Counted from the stretch's first letter, positions 34,906 through 46,584 are shown. The stretch is 64,000 nucleotides of DNA from Erythrobacter sp. HKB08 (GCF_004114695.1 NZ_CP035310.1:1719501-1783500); one strand, 5' to 3'. The notes: generated by a model from the letters alone, not told the origin. Made by a program: numbers and translations.

Positions 34906-36060
34906 TTACCGCCAGCGCAGCCGATCGGCTGTAAGCTGGTCGACCGAAGTGACGCCCATCAAGCGCATCCCGCGTTCGATCTCGTCCTTCAGTATTCCGA
35001 TGGCGCGCTCGACTCCGGGCTGTCCGGCGGCGGCCAAGGCGTAGAGGTAGAGGCGCCCGCCGCTCGCTGCCGTCGCCCCTGCGCAGAGCGACTTGAGCAC
35101 GTGGGTGCCGCGCCTGACGCCGCCGTCGCAGATGACCTCGATCTCGCCGCCCACGGCATCGACGATTTCGCGTAGCTGGTCGAAGGGCGCGCGGCTGCCA
35201 TCGAGCTGCCGCCCACCGTGGTTCGAGATCATGATCGCATCAGCCCCGATCTCGACTGCCCGGCGGGCATCGGCTGCGCTCATCACGCCCTTGAGGCAGA
35301 ATGTGCCGCCCCAGTCCTGCCGGATGCGCGCGGCGGTATCCCAATCCATCGAGGTATCGAGCATCGTGTTGAAATATTCCGCGATGCTGACTGCCTGGCT
35401 CGACCCCTCGCTGACATGGGTGTCGAGGTTGGGCAGGCGGAATTTTTCGCGCAGGAGATAGTCGAGCGTCCAGCGCGGGCGCGTCGCGTAACTCCACACG
35501 GCGGATGGCGTGAAACGGGGCGGGGTGGTGAAGCCGGAGCGCAGGCAGCGCTCGCGCTTACCCGAAACGATCGTGTCGACGGTCAGCGCGAGAGCATCGA
35601 AACCCGAAGCCTGGCAGCGTTCGATCATGCTCCGGTTGAGGCCGGAGTCCTTGTGCACATAGAGCTGGAAGAGCTTGGGGCCGGAGGTGAGTGCGGCGAT
35701 CTCCTCGATGCTGCGCGTCGCGAGGCTGGAGATACCGAACCACAGGCCGAACTTCTCGGCCGCCCTGGCGACCGCGGTCTCGCCCTGCCAGTGAAATGCC
35801 CTCTGTACGGCGGTCGGGCTGAGCATCAGGGGAAGCGCGCTTTTGCGGCCCATGATCGTGCAGCTCGTGTCGATCTCGGCAACGCCTGCCAGCACGTCGG
35901 GGACGAGGTCTGCGTCGTCGAAGGCGCTGGTGTTGCGAGCCTTGGTCAACTCGTCGTCGGCCGCACCGTCGATGTAGTCGAACACGGGCCAGGGCAGCCG
36001 CGCCTTCGCCAGCTTCCGGAAGTCGTCGATATTGTGACAGTCGTCGAGCCGCATGGTCAC
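34906..36060 (-). CDS. FMN-dependent alpha-hydroxy-acid oxidising protein (lactate/mandelate dehydrogenase family)
   Basis: 384 residues, an LldD-type TIM barrel. FMN and substrate residues are visible: VFDYIDGAADDE at the start, LMLSPTAVQRAFH, FQLYVHKD, LTVDT, KGVMSAADA, and the active-site His in ISNHGGRQLDGSRAP followed by CDGGVRRGTHVLK. It oxidises a 2-hydroxy acid such as lactate to the keto acid. The ATG overlaps the stop of the long CHAT gene by four bases (ATGA), so it is translated behind that gene, an unusual partner. Confidence 0.9.
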   Translation of the reverse strand: MTMRLDDCHNIDDFRKLAKARLPWPVFDYIDGAADDELTKARNTSAFDDADLVPDVLAGVAEIDTSCTIMGRKSALPLMLSPTAVQRAFHWQGETAVARAAEKFGLWFGISSLATRSIEEIAALTSGPKLFQLYVHKDSGLNRSMIERCQASGFDALALTVDTIVSGKRERCLRSGFTTPPRFTPSAVWSYATRPRWTLDYLLREKFRLPNLDTHVSEGSSQAVSIAEYFNTMLDTSMDWDTAARIRQDWGGTFCLKGVMSAADARRAVEIGADAIMISNHGGRQLDGSRAPFDQLREIVDAVGGEIEVICDGGVRRGTHVLKSLCAGATAASGGRLYLYALAAAGQPGVERAIGILKDEIERGMRLMGVTSVDQLTADRLRWR

Positions 36061-39000
36061 CTTACATCGCCGATATAGGTGAACGGAGCCCAGGCGCTGG
36101 GATGCGCCCAGGTCGAAAAGTCCGCACCGTCTTTTCGCTCGTCCTCGCGGATTTCACGCATGGCGACCTGCAGGGCCTTGGCTCTCGACCAGTCGGGATT
36201 GTCGCGTTGCAGTGTGAGAAGCCTCCCGGTCATGAGCGCCGCCACCTCATCCTGCACTGGCCAATGCGATGCAAGCAGGCTTTCGGCTCCGGCGAAGAAG
36301 AACGAGCGGGCGAGACCCGACAGGCCCGGCGCGCCGTCGCTGCCATCTCCGGCAGCCGTGTTGCAGGCCGACAGGATGACCCAGTCCGCGCCGAGTTCGA
36401 GCAGTGTCACTTCCGATGCGGTCAACAAGCCGTCGTCCTGAGCGGTTGCCTCGCTGGGCGGAGTGAAGACGAGGCCCGGTTCGGCAGCCCCTTCGATTTC
36501 GCCTGCGAGCAGTCCGTGGGTGGCGATCGAGAGCACGCGCACTTGCGATAGGTCGGTGGAGCGCAATTGCCGCTCGGTCGCCTCGTCGCCGAGGAAGAGC
36601 GACACGTTCTCGTCGCCGAACACCTCTTGCATCGCGAGAAGCTCCGTGCGTGTGCCCGGTAGGCGGGCAAGGTTCCGGATGGCTTCGACATTCGCAAGCG
36701 TCTGCTCCCCGGCAGTCGCCCTGAAGCCGGCGGAAACCGGAATGCCGCGAGCGAGCGGCCGCCGCCTGCCGGGGCTGGTTCCGCGGGTCACTGCTTCCCC
36801 TGCAAGAACCGGGTCGCCGAAACCCATGACCTGCGCGTCCTCAAGCAGCTGGTCCGGATCGTCGACCGCGCGCAGCAGTTCGAGCGACTGTAGCGAGGGC
36901 AGTTGCACGATCGCGTGTCGGTCGGCGAGCCATGGGGTCGCGCGAAGCACAGCGGGATCGCCATCCGCGCCGCTCGGCGGTTCGGTCACAAGGACCGAGA
37001 AGGGCATCGAGGACAGCGAACCTGTAGCCGCGACGAAGAGGTGCTCGCGGTTGCCAATGTTGGCTGCATGCGGTTCGACGAGCTGCTTGTAGAGCAGGTG
37101 GGCTCGTGCCCGGTCGAAGGGAAACGAACCTTCGCCCTCGTTTGACCAGATCGCGTCCTCATCCTCCGTTACATTCACATTCGCGCCGAGATCCCACAGC
37201 AGCCGGCGAACATGCGCGTTCAGCTGCTCTTCGTTTATCTCTGCCCTGTGCCAGACGACACCGTCCTGCGAGACCGAGATCGAGTGCACTCCGAATTCGC
37301 TCGGGACGACGAGCAGGAAAGCTTCTTCTGAACCGAGCAGGGCCGTCGCCTCGTCAGCGGTAAGCGGTTGGGGCCGGACGAGTTCGAAATAGCCCGGGGA
37401 GGCTTCGCGAATCTGCCGGTCGATATCGTCGCGCTGGAAGCGCAGTTGGGCGACCCGGTTGTATTGCTGGCGCGATGCGCGCTGCCGCTCGGCCTCGCCG
37501 TCCAGCTCGACAGGCAAGCCCAGTCTGACCCGAGCATCGCGGCGCTCCGCATCCATCTGCGCGATGCGGTCGGTGACCGGCGAGCCTTGCGGACCGACCA
37601 AACTGTCCGCCGCTTCGATATTCGCGATCTGCCGGTCTATCTCCTCCCGCTGTGCGAGAAGGTCCTGCGCGCCGGCCTTGCTCGCGGCCCTTTCTGCAGC
37701 AGCGCGCGCGACGGCGCCGCTCGTCGAACCCATGCTGGCAAGCTGCAATGCGAGCAGTCCTTCACCTTCCGACCCGCCCGGTCCGGAATTGGCCGCCCAG
37801 AGGGCGTCGGCCTGGAGGACGAACCAGTCCGCATAGCTTCGATTGCCGAACCCGGCGAGCAAGTTGGACTGGTCCATCTGCATGCGCTGTTCGTCGCGAT
37901 AGCTGAAGCTCAGCGCCTCGCGATAGGCGCGTTTACCGAACGCGGCCTGGTCGATCACCCGGAGCGTATCGGCGTCAACATCGCCGCGCTTCAGCCGCAG
38001 TTCGGTAAAGCTCGCCGCGAGGTCGTGCAGGTTGCCATTCGGATCCATGAAGCCTGCGCGCAGCGATCCGCGCTTGATCGGATCCGCATAGAATTCGCGC
38101 AGGTCGTTATCGGGATGAAGCACGATTTCGGACAGTACTTCGAGCGCTTCATCCTCCTTGCCGGTCGTGCCGAGATGGTGGCTGAGATATTCCGCCGCGG
38201 TCCAGGTGCGGAAGTTCCCGTGGCCGAATGTGTTGACGTAAATGTCGTAGGACTGCCTGAAGTACTGGGTCGCGAGCTCCCTCCTGTCTCCAAGGCGAAA
38301 GGCGAAACCGGCATCCCGCAACGCCTCGGCCCGCTTCTCGGAAGCCTCTCCATCGCGCTCGGCAAACAAGGCCGCGCGCTGGAGGTGGATTTCCGCTCGC
38401 CCGGCGTAATCGACGTCGTAAATTTGCTGGTCTAGTGCGGCGAGCCTTGCCTCGACATCCAGCTCAGCGCCTACTGCGTCGATTTTGTGCTCGAGATCCA
38501 TCGCTGCGAATGCGCGGCGGTCTTTGTCCTGCCAGCCCGCTTGCGCAGCCGATTGCGCGTAGGCATCGACCAGTTCGTCGATCGTCTCGCGCAGCGACCT
38601 GTCCGAGTATGAAGCATCCTCGGCGGCGCCCGCTGCATATGCCTCGCTCGATACCAGCAGGGGGAGCCATTCGGCGTCGAATTCACGGACCCCCGACTGC
38701 GAGCCATCTTCTCCCAGCAGGTCCCGATACTCGCGATATGCCGACACGAGGGAATAGTCGACGCGGCAGCTGTCATCCGTGCAATCCGCGGCCTTCCGAA
38801 GCATTGGAAGGAGCGCCGCGCGGCGGATATCTAGCGCGCGATTGCCGGCACCGATCGTCTCGTAGAAGCTCGCCTGGTTGTCGAGGATCGCCTGGCGCTC
38901 TTCGGCCACTTCAGAGCATTCGAGGTCGAGGGCTTCGGTCTCGCAAGCGGCCCAGCGCTGTTCGAACCGCCCAAGCACCTCCTCGAACTTCGCCGCGCCA

Positions 39001-39569
39001 TCTTCCGTGCGACCGACATCGTGCAACAGGTTGGCGTAGCTTTCGATCCAGTTCGAGACAGTCGAGATGTTGTGGCTGCACCCGCGGATGAACATTCCCT
39101 CGACCATGCCGCACCCCAGCGCGACGCCGACCATGTGATCGAGAAAAAATGCGTAGTGATCGACCGCATCGAGCGTGAACCCATTGATGCGCATGGCCTG
39201 GGCCAGGTCGCGCCGGGCAAAGGCGGTTTCCTGCGATTCCGCACCGTGAATGCGGGTCGTCGCTTCGACGACGTCGACGAGGATTTTCTGTGCCTCGCTC
39301 GTGCGCTCACCGCGCATCAGGTAGGAGGCATGCAGTTGCAGTTCGGCGGTGTATTCCGGGCTGTCCTTGCCGAAGCGCGCCTTGATCAGCGCGAGTAGCT
39401 TGTCGGAGTAGAACGGAGCCTCGTCCCAAGGGGCGTCGAACACGGCCTGGCGGGCTGCGGCGATCGCGGGGTCGTCATCGCCGGGGCGCGACCACTGCGC
39501 CGCTGCATCCTGCGGTAGGAGCAGGGTCGACAGGGCCAGGGCAACGGCGGTGAGAAGTCCCCTCTTCAT
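36057..39569 (-). CDS. secreted TPR-CHAT domain protein (caspase-like peptidase fold)
   Basis: 1170 residues with a signal peptide (about 1-24, ending AAAQW). Residues about 40-600 are TPR-like helical repeats with scattered Cys pairs; about 630-740 are charged coiled coil (QREEIDRQIANIEAADS and relatives); the last 350 residues are a CHAT domain. The caspase-type dyad is visible: His1018 in SIATHG and Cys1069 in LSACNTAAGD. CHAT proteins are often peptidases in bacterial signalling or defence, cleaving partners after TPR-mediated recognition; no partner protease target is seen here. It is followed directly by the alpha-hydroxyacid oxidase gene. Confidence 0.9.
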   Translation of the reverse strand: MKRGLLTAVALALSTLLLPQDAAAQWSRPGDDDPAIAAARQAVFDAPWDEAPFYSDKLLALIKARFGKDSPEYTAELQLHASYLMRGERTSEAQKILVDVVEATTRIHGAESQETAFARRDLAQAMRINGFTLDAVDHYAFFLDHMVGVALGCGMVEGMFIRGCSHNISTVSNWIESYANLLHDVGRTEDGAAKFEEVLGRFEQRWAACETEALDLECSEVAEERQAILDNQASFYETIGAGNRALDIRRAALLPMLRKAADCTDDSCRVDYSLVSAYREYRDLLGEDGSQSGVREFDAEWLPLLVSSEAYAAGAAEDASYSDRSLRETIDELVDAYAQSAAQAGWQDKDRRAFAAMDLEHKIDAVGAELDVEARLAALDQQIYDVDYAGRAEIHLQRAALFAERDGEASEKRAEALRDAGFAFRLGDRRELATQYFRQSYDIYVNTFGHGNFRTWTAAEYLSHHLGTTGKEDEALEVLSEIVLHPDNDLREFYADPIKRGSLRAGFMDPNGNLHDLAASFTELRLKRGDVDADTLRVIDQAAFGKRAYREALSFSYRDEQRMQMDQSNLLAGFGNRSYADWFVLQADALWAANSGPGGSEGEGLLALQLASMGSTSGAVARAAAERAASKAGAQDLLAQREEIDRQIANIEAADSLVGPQGSPVTDRIAQMDAERRDARVRLGLPVELDGEAERQRASRQQYNRVAQLRFQRDDIDRQIREASPGYFELVRPQPLTADEATALLGSEEAFLLVVPSEFGVHSISVSQDGVVWHRAEINEEQLNAHVRRLLWDLGANVNVTEDEDAIWSNEGEGSFPFDRARAHLLYKQLVEPHAANIGNREHLFVAATGSLSSMPFSVLVTEPPSGADGDPAVLRATPWLADRHAIVQLPSLQSLELLRAVDDPDQLLEDAQVMGFGDPVLAGEAVTRGTSPGRRRPLARGIPVSAGFRATAGEQTLANVEAIRNLARLPGTRTELLAMQEVFGDENVSLFLGDEATERQLRSTDLSQVRVLSIATHGLLAGEIEGAAEPGLVFTPPSEATAQDDGLLTASEVTLLELGADWVILSACNTAAGDGSDGAPGLSGLARSFFFAGAESLLASHWPVQDEVAALMTGRLLTLQRDNPDWSRAKALQVAMREIREDERKDGADFSTWAHPSAWAPFTYIGDVR

Positions 39570-39588
39570 CGGGGACCAAGGTGCTGCA

Positions 39589-39620
39589 GGCGGGCGGCGA
39601 ATGCAACTCCGCCGCCCGCC
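39589..39620 (-). terminator. GC-rich hairpin downstream of ilvC
   Basis: GGCGGGCGGCG, a 10-base loop, then CGCCGCCCGCC: a perfect 11-bp stem between ilvC and the CHAT gene. No T-run follows on the minus strand, so it may be a weak terminator or an mRNA-end protector for ilvC. Confidence 0.5.
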
Positions 39621-39627
39621 CGAAGGA

Positions 39628-41275
<1,648 letters not shown>

Positions 41276-41287
41276 GTCGCTTGCGTC

Positions 41288-43039
41288 TTACACCAGAGCC
41301 TTGGCTTCGTCGTCCATCGTGCCCTGTACCTCGTCGCCGTAGAGCAGCATTTCGGTATGGGCGGCTCCCGACGGGATCATCGGATAGCAGTTCGCTTCCT
41401 TCGAGACGTGGCAGTCGACGACCACCGGCCCGTCATGCGCGAGCATGGCTTCGATACCTGCATCAAGGCCTGCCTCGTCCTCGATGCGGATGCCCTTCCA
41501 GCCATAGGCCTCCGCCAGCTTCACGAAGTCCGGCAGGCTGTCGGAATAGCTGTTCGAATAGCGGCTCTCGTAAGTGAGCTGCTGCCACTGGCGCACCATG
41601 CCCATGTATTCGTTGTTGAGGATGAACACCTTGACCGGCAGGCGATACTGGCTCGCAGTGCCGAGCTCCTGGATGTTCATCTGGATCGAGGCTTCGCCTG
41701 CAATGTCGATCACCAGCGCGTCGGGATGACCCAGCTGCGCACCGATGGCTGCGGGAAGGCCGTAGCCCATCGTGCCGAGGCCGCCGCTGGTCAGCCACTT
41801 GTTGGGCGAGCGGAAACCGAAATACTGCGCCGCCCACATCTGGTGCTGGCCGACTTCGGTCGAGATGATCGGGTCCTTGTCCTTCGTTAGCGCGAAGAGG
41901 CGCTCGATCGCCTTTTGCGGCATGAGTTCGTCGGACTTGTCGGGATAGGCGAGGCTTTCGCGCGCTCGCCAGCCCATGATGCGCGCCTGCCATTCCGACT
42001 GGTCGCGCGGGCTGCGATCGCCCCAAGCCTCGACCAGCTGGGCAAGGACCGTCGCGCAGTCGCCGACGATGCCGAGTTCGACGGGCACGACCTTGTTGAT
42101 CGAAGCGCGGTCGATATCGATGTGGATCTTCTTCGCTTCCGGCGCGAAGGCATCGAGACGGCCCGTGACGCGGTCATCGAAGCGCGAGCCGATGGCGATG
42201 ATCAGGTCGGCCTTGTTCATCGCCATATTGGCTTCGAACGTGCCGTGCATCCCCAACATGCCGAGCCAGTCCGGGTGATCGGACGGGAAGGCGCCGAGAC
42301 CCATCAGCGTACTCGTGACCGGAGCGCCCGTGCGGCGTTGCAGTTCGCGCAGCAACCTGCTTGCCTCGGGGCCGGAATTGATCACGCCGCCGCCGGTGTA
42401 GAGAACCGGGCGCTCGGCCTCGGCGAGCATGGCAATCGCACGCTCGATCTTGTCCGACTTACCCTTGGTGCGGGGCTGGTAGCGATGCGAGGCGAGTTCG
42501 CGCGGCTTGCGGCTCTCGGCGCTCGCCATGGCGATCTGCACGTCTTTCGGAATGTCGACGAGGACGGGGCCGGGGCGCCCGCTCGTCGCGATGCGAAATG
42601 CTTCCGACAGCGTCGCCGCGAGGTCTTCCGGATCCTTCACGAGGTAGTTGTGCTTCGTGCAGTGCCGGGTGATGCCGACCGTGTCCGCTTCCTGGAAAGC
42701 GTCCGTGCCGATCAGGGCCGTCGGAACCTGGCCGGTGATGACGACGAGCGGGATGGAATCGAGAAACGCATCGGCGATGCCGGTCACTGCGTTTGTCGCG
42801 CCCGGGCCGGAGGTGACGAGGACGACGCCGGGCTTGCCGGTCGAGCGGGCATAACCTTCGGCTGCGTGGGCTGCGCCGGCCTCGTGCCGCACGAGGATGT
42901 GCCGGATGCGATCATCCTCGAAAAGCTCGTCGTAAATCGGGAGTACGGCGCCGCCGGGATAGCCGAATACGAACTCGACACCCTGCTCGACCAGGCATTC
43001 CACCAGGATCGATGCGCCACTGCGCTCCTCGTCAGACAC
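41288..43039 (-). CDS. ilvB: acetolactate synthase large (catalytic) subunit
   Basis: 583 residues from GTG 43039, which has GGAGG six bases upstream; the frame extends 20 codons further but through a terminator hairpin. ThDP/FAD enzyme: [14 protein letters not shown] with the catalytic Glu in [15 protein letters not shown], and the ThDP-metal motif [22 protein letters not shown], given by ends only (about 440-460). It condenses pyruvate units in valine, leucine and isoleucine synthesis. The 5' region has an unusual hairpin. Confidence 0.96.
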   Translation of the reverse strand: MSDEERSGASILVECLVEQGVEFVFGYPGGAVLPIYDELFEDDRIRHILVRHEAGAAHAAEGYARSTGKPGVVLVTSGPGATNAVTGIADAFLDSIPLVVITGQVPTALIGTDAFQEADTVGITRHCTKHNYLVKDPEDLAATLSEAFRIATSGRPGPVLVDIPKDVQIAMASAESRKPRELASHRYQPRTKGKSDKIERAIAMLAEAERPVLYTGGGVINSGPEASRLLRELQRRTGAPVTSTLMGLGAFPSDHPDWLGMLGMHGTFEANMAMNKADLIIAIGSRFDDRVTGRLDAFAPEAKKIHIDIDRASINKVVPVELGIVGDCATVLAQLVEAWGDRSPRDQSEWQARIMGWRARESLAYPDKSDELMPQKAIERLFALTKDKDPIISTEVGQHQMWAAQYFGFRSPNKWLTSGGLGTMGYGLPAAIGAQLGHPDALVIDIAGEASIQMNIQELGTASQYRLPVKVFILNNEYMGMVRQWQQLTYESRYSNSYSDSLPDFVKLAEAYGWKGIRIEDEAGLDAGIEAMLAHDGPVVVDCHVSKEANCYPMIPSGAAHTEMLLYGDEVQGTMDDEAKALV

Positions 43040-43049
43040 TGTAACCTCC

Positions 43050-43087
43050 AAAAAAAACCAGCCCGGCACAGGGGACGTGCGCCGGGC
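43050..43087 (-). terminator. intrinsic terminator hairpin before ilvB, attenuator candidate
   Basis: On the minus strand GCCCGGCGCAC, loop GTCCCCT, GTGCCGGGC, then TGG and eight T: a strong GC stem with a two-base bulge and a U-tract, ending only ten bases before the ilvB ribosome-site/start region. It may terminate miaA transcription or act as an attenuator for ilvB. An antiterminator pairing is not obvious. Confidence 0.7.
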
Positions 43088-43113
43088 TTCAGTTGTCACC
43101 TAACTAGCAAACG

Positions 43114-43142
43114 AATATATCGCGTCAAGGTTCATTTGTGAA
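43114..43142 (-). promoter_or_regulatory. candidate ilvB promoter inside the miaA end
   Basis: Minus strand: TTCACA (43137-43142), 17-bp spacer, TATATT (43114-43119), five of six and four or five of six consensus bases. Transcription would start near 43107, upstream of the terminator hairpin, giving an RNA that meets the hairpin before ilvB. This is what an attenuated promoter would look like, but the promoter is only predicted. Confidence 0.5.
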
Positions 43143-44100
43143 ATAATCCTGCGAATGTGGTTTCGATATCACAAGATTCGGACTCGCATCTTTGCCATTC
43201 TTCCGGGGGCTGATTGCGGAACCAGGTGTATTGCCGCTTCGCATATTGCCGTGTCGCAAGCTGGCCGGAAGCGATCATCTCCTCGCGCGACGCTTCCCCG
43301 TCGAGCCAGGCGGCGATTTCGCGCACGCCGATGGCGCGCATGACGGGAAGGGCGGGGTCGAGTTGGCGGGCCTTGAGTGCTTCGACCTCTTCCGCAGCGC
43401 CTTGCTCGAGCATCAATTCGAACCGCCGGTCGCATCGTTCGTAGAGCCAATCCCTCTCGGGCAGCAGGATAAGTGGGAAGAGTGACACATCGTTGCCGAT
43501 CCCGCCGACCTTGTGCGCTTGCCAGTAGTCCAGCGTGTGTCCGGTCGAGCGCACCACTTCGAGTGCGCGCGCAGTCCGTAACGTATCGGCAGGGGCAAGG
43601 CGCTCGGCTGCCTTTGGATCTTCGGCCTCCAGCGCCGCGCGTGCTTCTGCCTGATCTATGGCCCTGACGGCTTGCCGGATCTCCGTGTCGATCTCCGGAA
43701 CAGGAGCGATCCCTTCGAGCAGGGTTCGCATGTAGAGGCCGGTCCCGCCGACGAGGATCGGGACCGCCTCTTCCTTATGGGCGAGCGCAATCTCTTCACG
43801 TGCGCGCTCGGCCCAGTCGGCAGCGGAGCAAGCTACTGCGCCGTCCCATGCGAGGTAGAGGCGATGCGGGTGCTGTCGCATCTCTTCCTCGTCGGGAACT
43901 GCGGCGAGGACAGGAATATCGCGATAGACCTGCATGCTGTCGGCATTAATGATGACCGCCTTGCGCCCGTCGGCCGCAATCGCATCGGCAAGTTTCAATG
44001 CCAATCCGCTCTTGCCGCTGGCGGTCGGCCCTGCAATGAGCGCGAGCGGCGGTTTGCCGCCCCCGATTTCATTGTTTCCAGGAGATTCCCCGTTGCTCAT
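43132..44100 (-). CDS. miaA: tRNA dimethylallyltransferase
   Basis: 322 residues. P-loop [14 protein letters not shown] near residue 20, Asp in [16 protein letters not shown], and [14 protein letters not shown], all typical of MiaA, which adds a dimethylallyl group to A37 of tRNAs reading U-starting codons. The ATG at 44100 overlaps the serB start on the other strand. No clear ribosome site is seen upstream. Its stop overlaps an ATGA of a tiny leader ORF. Confidence 0.94.
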   Translation of the reverse strand: MSNGESPGNNEIGGGKPPLALIAGPTASGKSGLALKLADAIAADGRKAVIINADSMQVYRDIPVLAAVPDEEEMRQHPHRLYLAWDGAVACSAADWAERAREEIALAHKEEAVPILVGGTGLYMRTLLEGIAPVPEIDTEIRQAVRAIDQAEARAALEAEDPKAAERLAPADTLRTARALEVVRSTGHTLDYWQAHKVGGIGNDVSLFPLILLPERDWLYERCDRRFELMLEQGAAEEVEALKARQLDPALPVMRAIGVREIAAWLDGEASREEMIASGQLATRQYAKRQYTWFRNQPPEEWQRCESESCDIETTFAGLFHK

Positions 44101-44980
44101 CGCGCGGCTGATAGCAGACCCGCAAGGACTTGAAACGCGTGTGCACGCGGCGACTGCGGCTATCGAGGCTGCAGGCATGCGCATCGCGAAGATCCAGATG
44201 CTCGATTTCGCAGGCGATGTCCTGCAATTCGCGCTGCCCGAAGGCGACGCGACCAGATTGCGCGCGATCCTCGACGAGCAGTTCTCGCCGACCGACCTGC
44301 TTGTCAGCCATGGCGAAATCACGGTGCCGAAGCTGTTCGTCTCCGACATGGATTCGACCATGATCGGCCAGGAGTGCATCGATGAGTTGGCGGATTTCGC
44401 GGGCCTGAAAGAGCGCGTTGCCGAGATTACCGAGCGCGCGATGCAGGGCGAACTCGATTTCGAAAGCGCGCTGCGCGAGCGCGTCTCGCTGCTCGAAGGG
44501 CTGGAAGAAGGCGCGATCGATCGCTGCCTTACCGAACGGATCAAGCCGGTAGAAGGCGCGCGGACACTTGTGGCGACGCTCAAGGCCAAGGGCTGCCGAA
44601 CGGTTCTGGTCACTGGCGGCTTCCATCACTTTGCCGATCCGGTCGCGGAAATGCTCGGGTTCGAGCGCGTCGTCGGAAACCGCCTTGCGGTTGCAGACGG
44701 CAAGCTGACCGGCGAATTGGCCGGTCCGGTGGCGGACAGCGGGACCAAGCTCGCGACGCTCGAAGAGGAAAGCGACCCGCTCAACGGAGATGCGACTTCG
44801 CTCGCGACCGGCGACGGTGCGAACGACATCCCGATGCTCGAAGCGGCAAGCTACGGCATCGCCTATCGCGCAAAGCCCAAGGCGCGGGCGGCGGCAGATG
44901 GCTGGATCGAGCGTGGTTCGCTTACCTCGATCCTCTCGCTGCTCGAAATCCCCGAGCGCGACTGGGTCAGCGGCGGCTGA
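44093..44980 (+). CDS. serB: phosphoserine phosphatase
   Basis: 295 residues from a TTG at 44093 with a very good site (AGGAGA, seven-base gap). The HAD core is clear: [18 protein letters not shown] with the DxDST motif, [14 protein letters not shown], and [10 protein letters not shown]. An N-terminal ACT-like region of about 80 residues precedes it, as in the long SerB class. It releases serine from phosphoserine in the last step of serine synthesis. Divergent start overlap with miaA. Confidence 0.93.
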   Translation: MLIARLIADPQGLETRVHAATAAIEAAGMRIAKIQMLDFAGDVLQFALPEGDATRLRAILDEQFSPTDLLVSHGEITVPKLFVSDMDSTMIGQECIDELADFAGLKERVAEITERAMQGELDFESALRERVSLLEGLEEGAIDRCLTERIKPVEGARTLVATLKAKGCRTVLVTGGFHHFADPVAEMLGFERVVGNRLAVADGKLTGELAGPVADSGTKLATLEEESDPLNGDATSLATGDGANDIPMLEAASYGIAYRAKPKARAAADGWIERGSLTSILSLLEIPERDWVSGG

Positions 44981-44983
44981 TTG

Positions 44984-45670
44984 TCAGAGCCAGCTGGCGA
45001 TTTGCTCCAGCGGTTTCTTGCGGACAGCGTGCAGCGGGACAGTCGCATTATCGGCGGGAAGGCCGGCGACCACGATCATCAGCGGCTTTTCGTGCTCGGG
45101 CCTCCCGCATAGCTCGCGCAGGAATCCCATGGGCGAGGGCGTATGGGTGAGAGTGGCAACGCCTGCATGGTGCAGGGCGGACAGCAGCATCCCGCAGGCG
45201 ATCCCGACGCTTTCGTTGACGTAGTAGTTCTGGGTCTTGCCGTCCTCCTCGATACCGCCCTTGCGCTGGGCGAATACCACGATCAGCCATGGCGCGGTCT
45301 CGAGGAAGGGCTTGTCCTCGTCGGTGCCTATCGGTGACAGCGCGTCTAGCCATTCATCGCTCGCCTTGGGCCGATCGCCATCTGCGCCATAAAAACGGCG
45401 TTCTTCCTCCTCGGCAGCTTCGCGTATTGCGCGCTTCTTTTCGGGCGAGGACACCACTGCGAAATGCCATGGCTGGTGGTTCGCGCCATTGGGTGCCGAA
45501 CCGGCGGCGAGGATCGCCTGCTCGATGACCTCACGCGGTACGGCGGCATCCGAGAAATACCGGCACGAGCGGCGCGACTTCATCGTCTCGCGATATCCGG
45601 CAGCACCGGCGATGCGTTCTTCATCCGACATGGCCGGCAGTGCGTAGGGCAGGGAATCGTGGTCCTTCAT
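44984..45670 (-). CDS. nitroreductase-family flavoprotein (iodotyrosine deiodinase-like subgroup)
   Basis: 228 residues. FMN-binding RRSCRYFSDAAVPREVIEQ near residue 33, SAPNGANHQPWHFAVV and the lid ETAPWLIVVFAQ. The SAPNGANHQPWHF pattern resembles the iodotyrosine-deiodinase-like branch, but nitroreductases vary so widely that the reaction cannot be named. It is convergent with serB (three bases apart) and divergent from the COQ4 gene. Confidence 0.85.
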   Translation of the reverse strand: MKDHDSLPYALPAMSDEERIAGAAGYRETMKSRRSCRYFSDAAVPREVIEQAILAAGSAPNGANHQPWHFAVVSSPEKKRAIREAAEEEERRFYGADGDRPKASDEWLDALSPIGTDEDKPFLETAPWLIVVFAQRKGGIEEDGKTQNYYVNESVGIACGMLLSALHHAGVATLTHTPSPMGFLRELCGRPEHEKPLMIVVAGLPADNATVPLHAVRKKPLEQIASWL

Positions 45671-45728
45671 GCCGCATCTATCGCCGCACGGACGGGTGAG
45701 GGGAACCCCGCTTGTCGCGCAGCTTTAT

Positions 45729-45742
45729 TGACACGGCTGTCA
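45729..45742. promoter_or_regulatory. inverted repeat TGACA-CGGC-TGTCA upstream of the COQ4 gene
   Basis: A 14-bp perfect palindrome 47 bp before the COQ4 ATG, overlapping a TTGACA that could be a -35 (45728-45733). TetR-type regulators often use this style of operator; no regulator gene is adjacent. No good -10 is seen. Confidence 0.35.
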
Positions 45743-45789
45743 GTGAGTAGCATCCTGCAACCGTTCATCCGTCCGGTAAGAGAGTCCCG

Positions 45790-46581
45790 ATGGTCCTGGA
45801 AAATCGTCCGCTCGTTCATCCCGACCGCAAGGTCACCGGGTTTCGTCCGTTCAAGGCGCTGCACCACTTCGGGAAGCTCACGAAGGACAAGGAAGATACC
45901 GAGCAGGTCTTTCACATTATCGAAGCCCTCAAGGGCAAGAAGGGCCTGCACCAGATGATGGACTTCGTGAACACTGACGAGGCGAAGGCATTGATCCGAC
46001 GCGATGAGGACCTCGTCAGCATGCTCGACGATCACGACCGCTGGGCCGATTGCGCGCCGAATTCGCTCGCCCGGCGCTATGTCGAATTCATGGAGCGTGA
46101 AGGGCTCACGGCGGCGGGGCTGGTCGCCGAAAGCCACAAGTTCAAGCCGAAGTCGGAGCGTTTCGACGACATGTACGAATGGTACATCGAGCGCCTGCGC
46201 GATACCCACGACCTGTTCCACGTCCTTACCGGCTATGGCCGCGATCCGCTCGGCGAGCTGTGCCTGCTCGGCTTCAGCTACGAGCAGAACCATTCACCCG
46301 GGGTGCTGTTCATCGCCTATATGGGCGCACGCCAGATGAAGAAGGAAAGCGGGCTTTCAAAGCCGATTGCCGAGGCGCTGCGTGAAGGGCGCCGACTGGG
46401 CAGGGAAGCCAAGAAGCTGGCACACCAGGATCTCCTGCGGATGCTGCCGGACGATATAGACATGGTGCGTCGCCGGCTCGATCTCAGCCCGCCGATTGCC
46501 TACCAGCGGGCGCTGAAGATGCTGCGCGATCTCAATCCGGACTACGGCATCGTGGAGCAGCAGCTGGCGAAGGCTGCCTGA
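45790..46581 (+). CDS. COQ4-family protein, ubiquinone biosynthesis
   Basis: 263 residues. The zinc motif HDLFHVLTGYGRDPLGE (H-D-x-x-H then E at spacing 11) is the COQ4 signature. COQ4 organises or performs C1 decarboxylation/hydroxylation in ubiquinone synthesis. There is no membrane helix. It is separated by 119 bp from the nitroreductase start, and converges with the DUF3052 gene. Confidence 0.9.
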   Translation: MVLENRPLVHPDRKVTGFRPFKALHHFGKLTKDKEDTEQVFHIIEALKGKKGLHQMMDFVNTDEAKALIRRDEDLVSMLDDHDRWADCAPNSLARRYVEFMEREGLTAAGLVAESHKFKPKSERFDDMYEWYIERLRDTHDLFHVLTGYGRDPLGELCLLGFSYEQNHSPGVLFIAYMGARQMKKESGLSKPIAEALREGRRLGREAKKLAHQDLLRMLPDDIDMVRRRLDLSPPIAYQRALKMLRDLNPDYGIVEQQLAKAA

Positions 46582-46584
46582 GGG

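Noticed and set aside
43100-43135. Leader [14 protein letters not shown] as a branched-chain amino-acid attenuator peptide
   Set aside because: It has a neat ATGA link to the miaA stop, but only one Leu and one Ile codon, too few for the usual mechanism; it is kept only as part of the ilvB hairpin observation.
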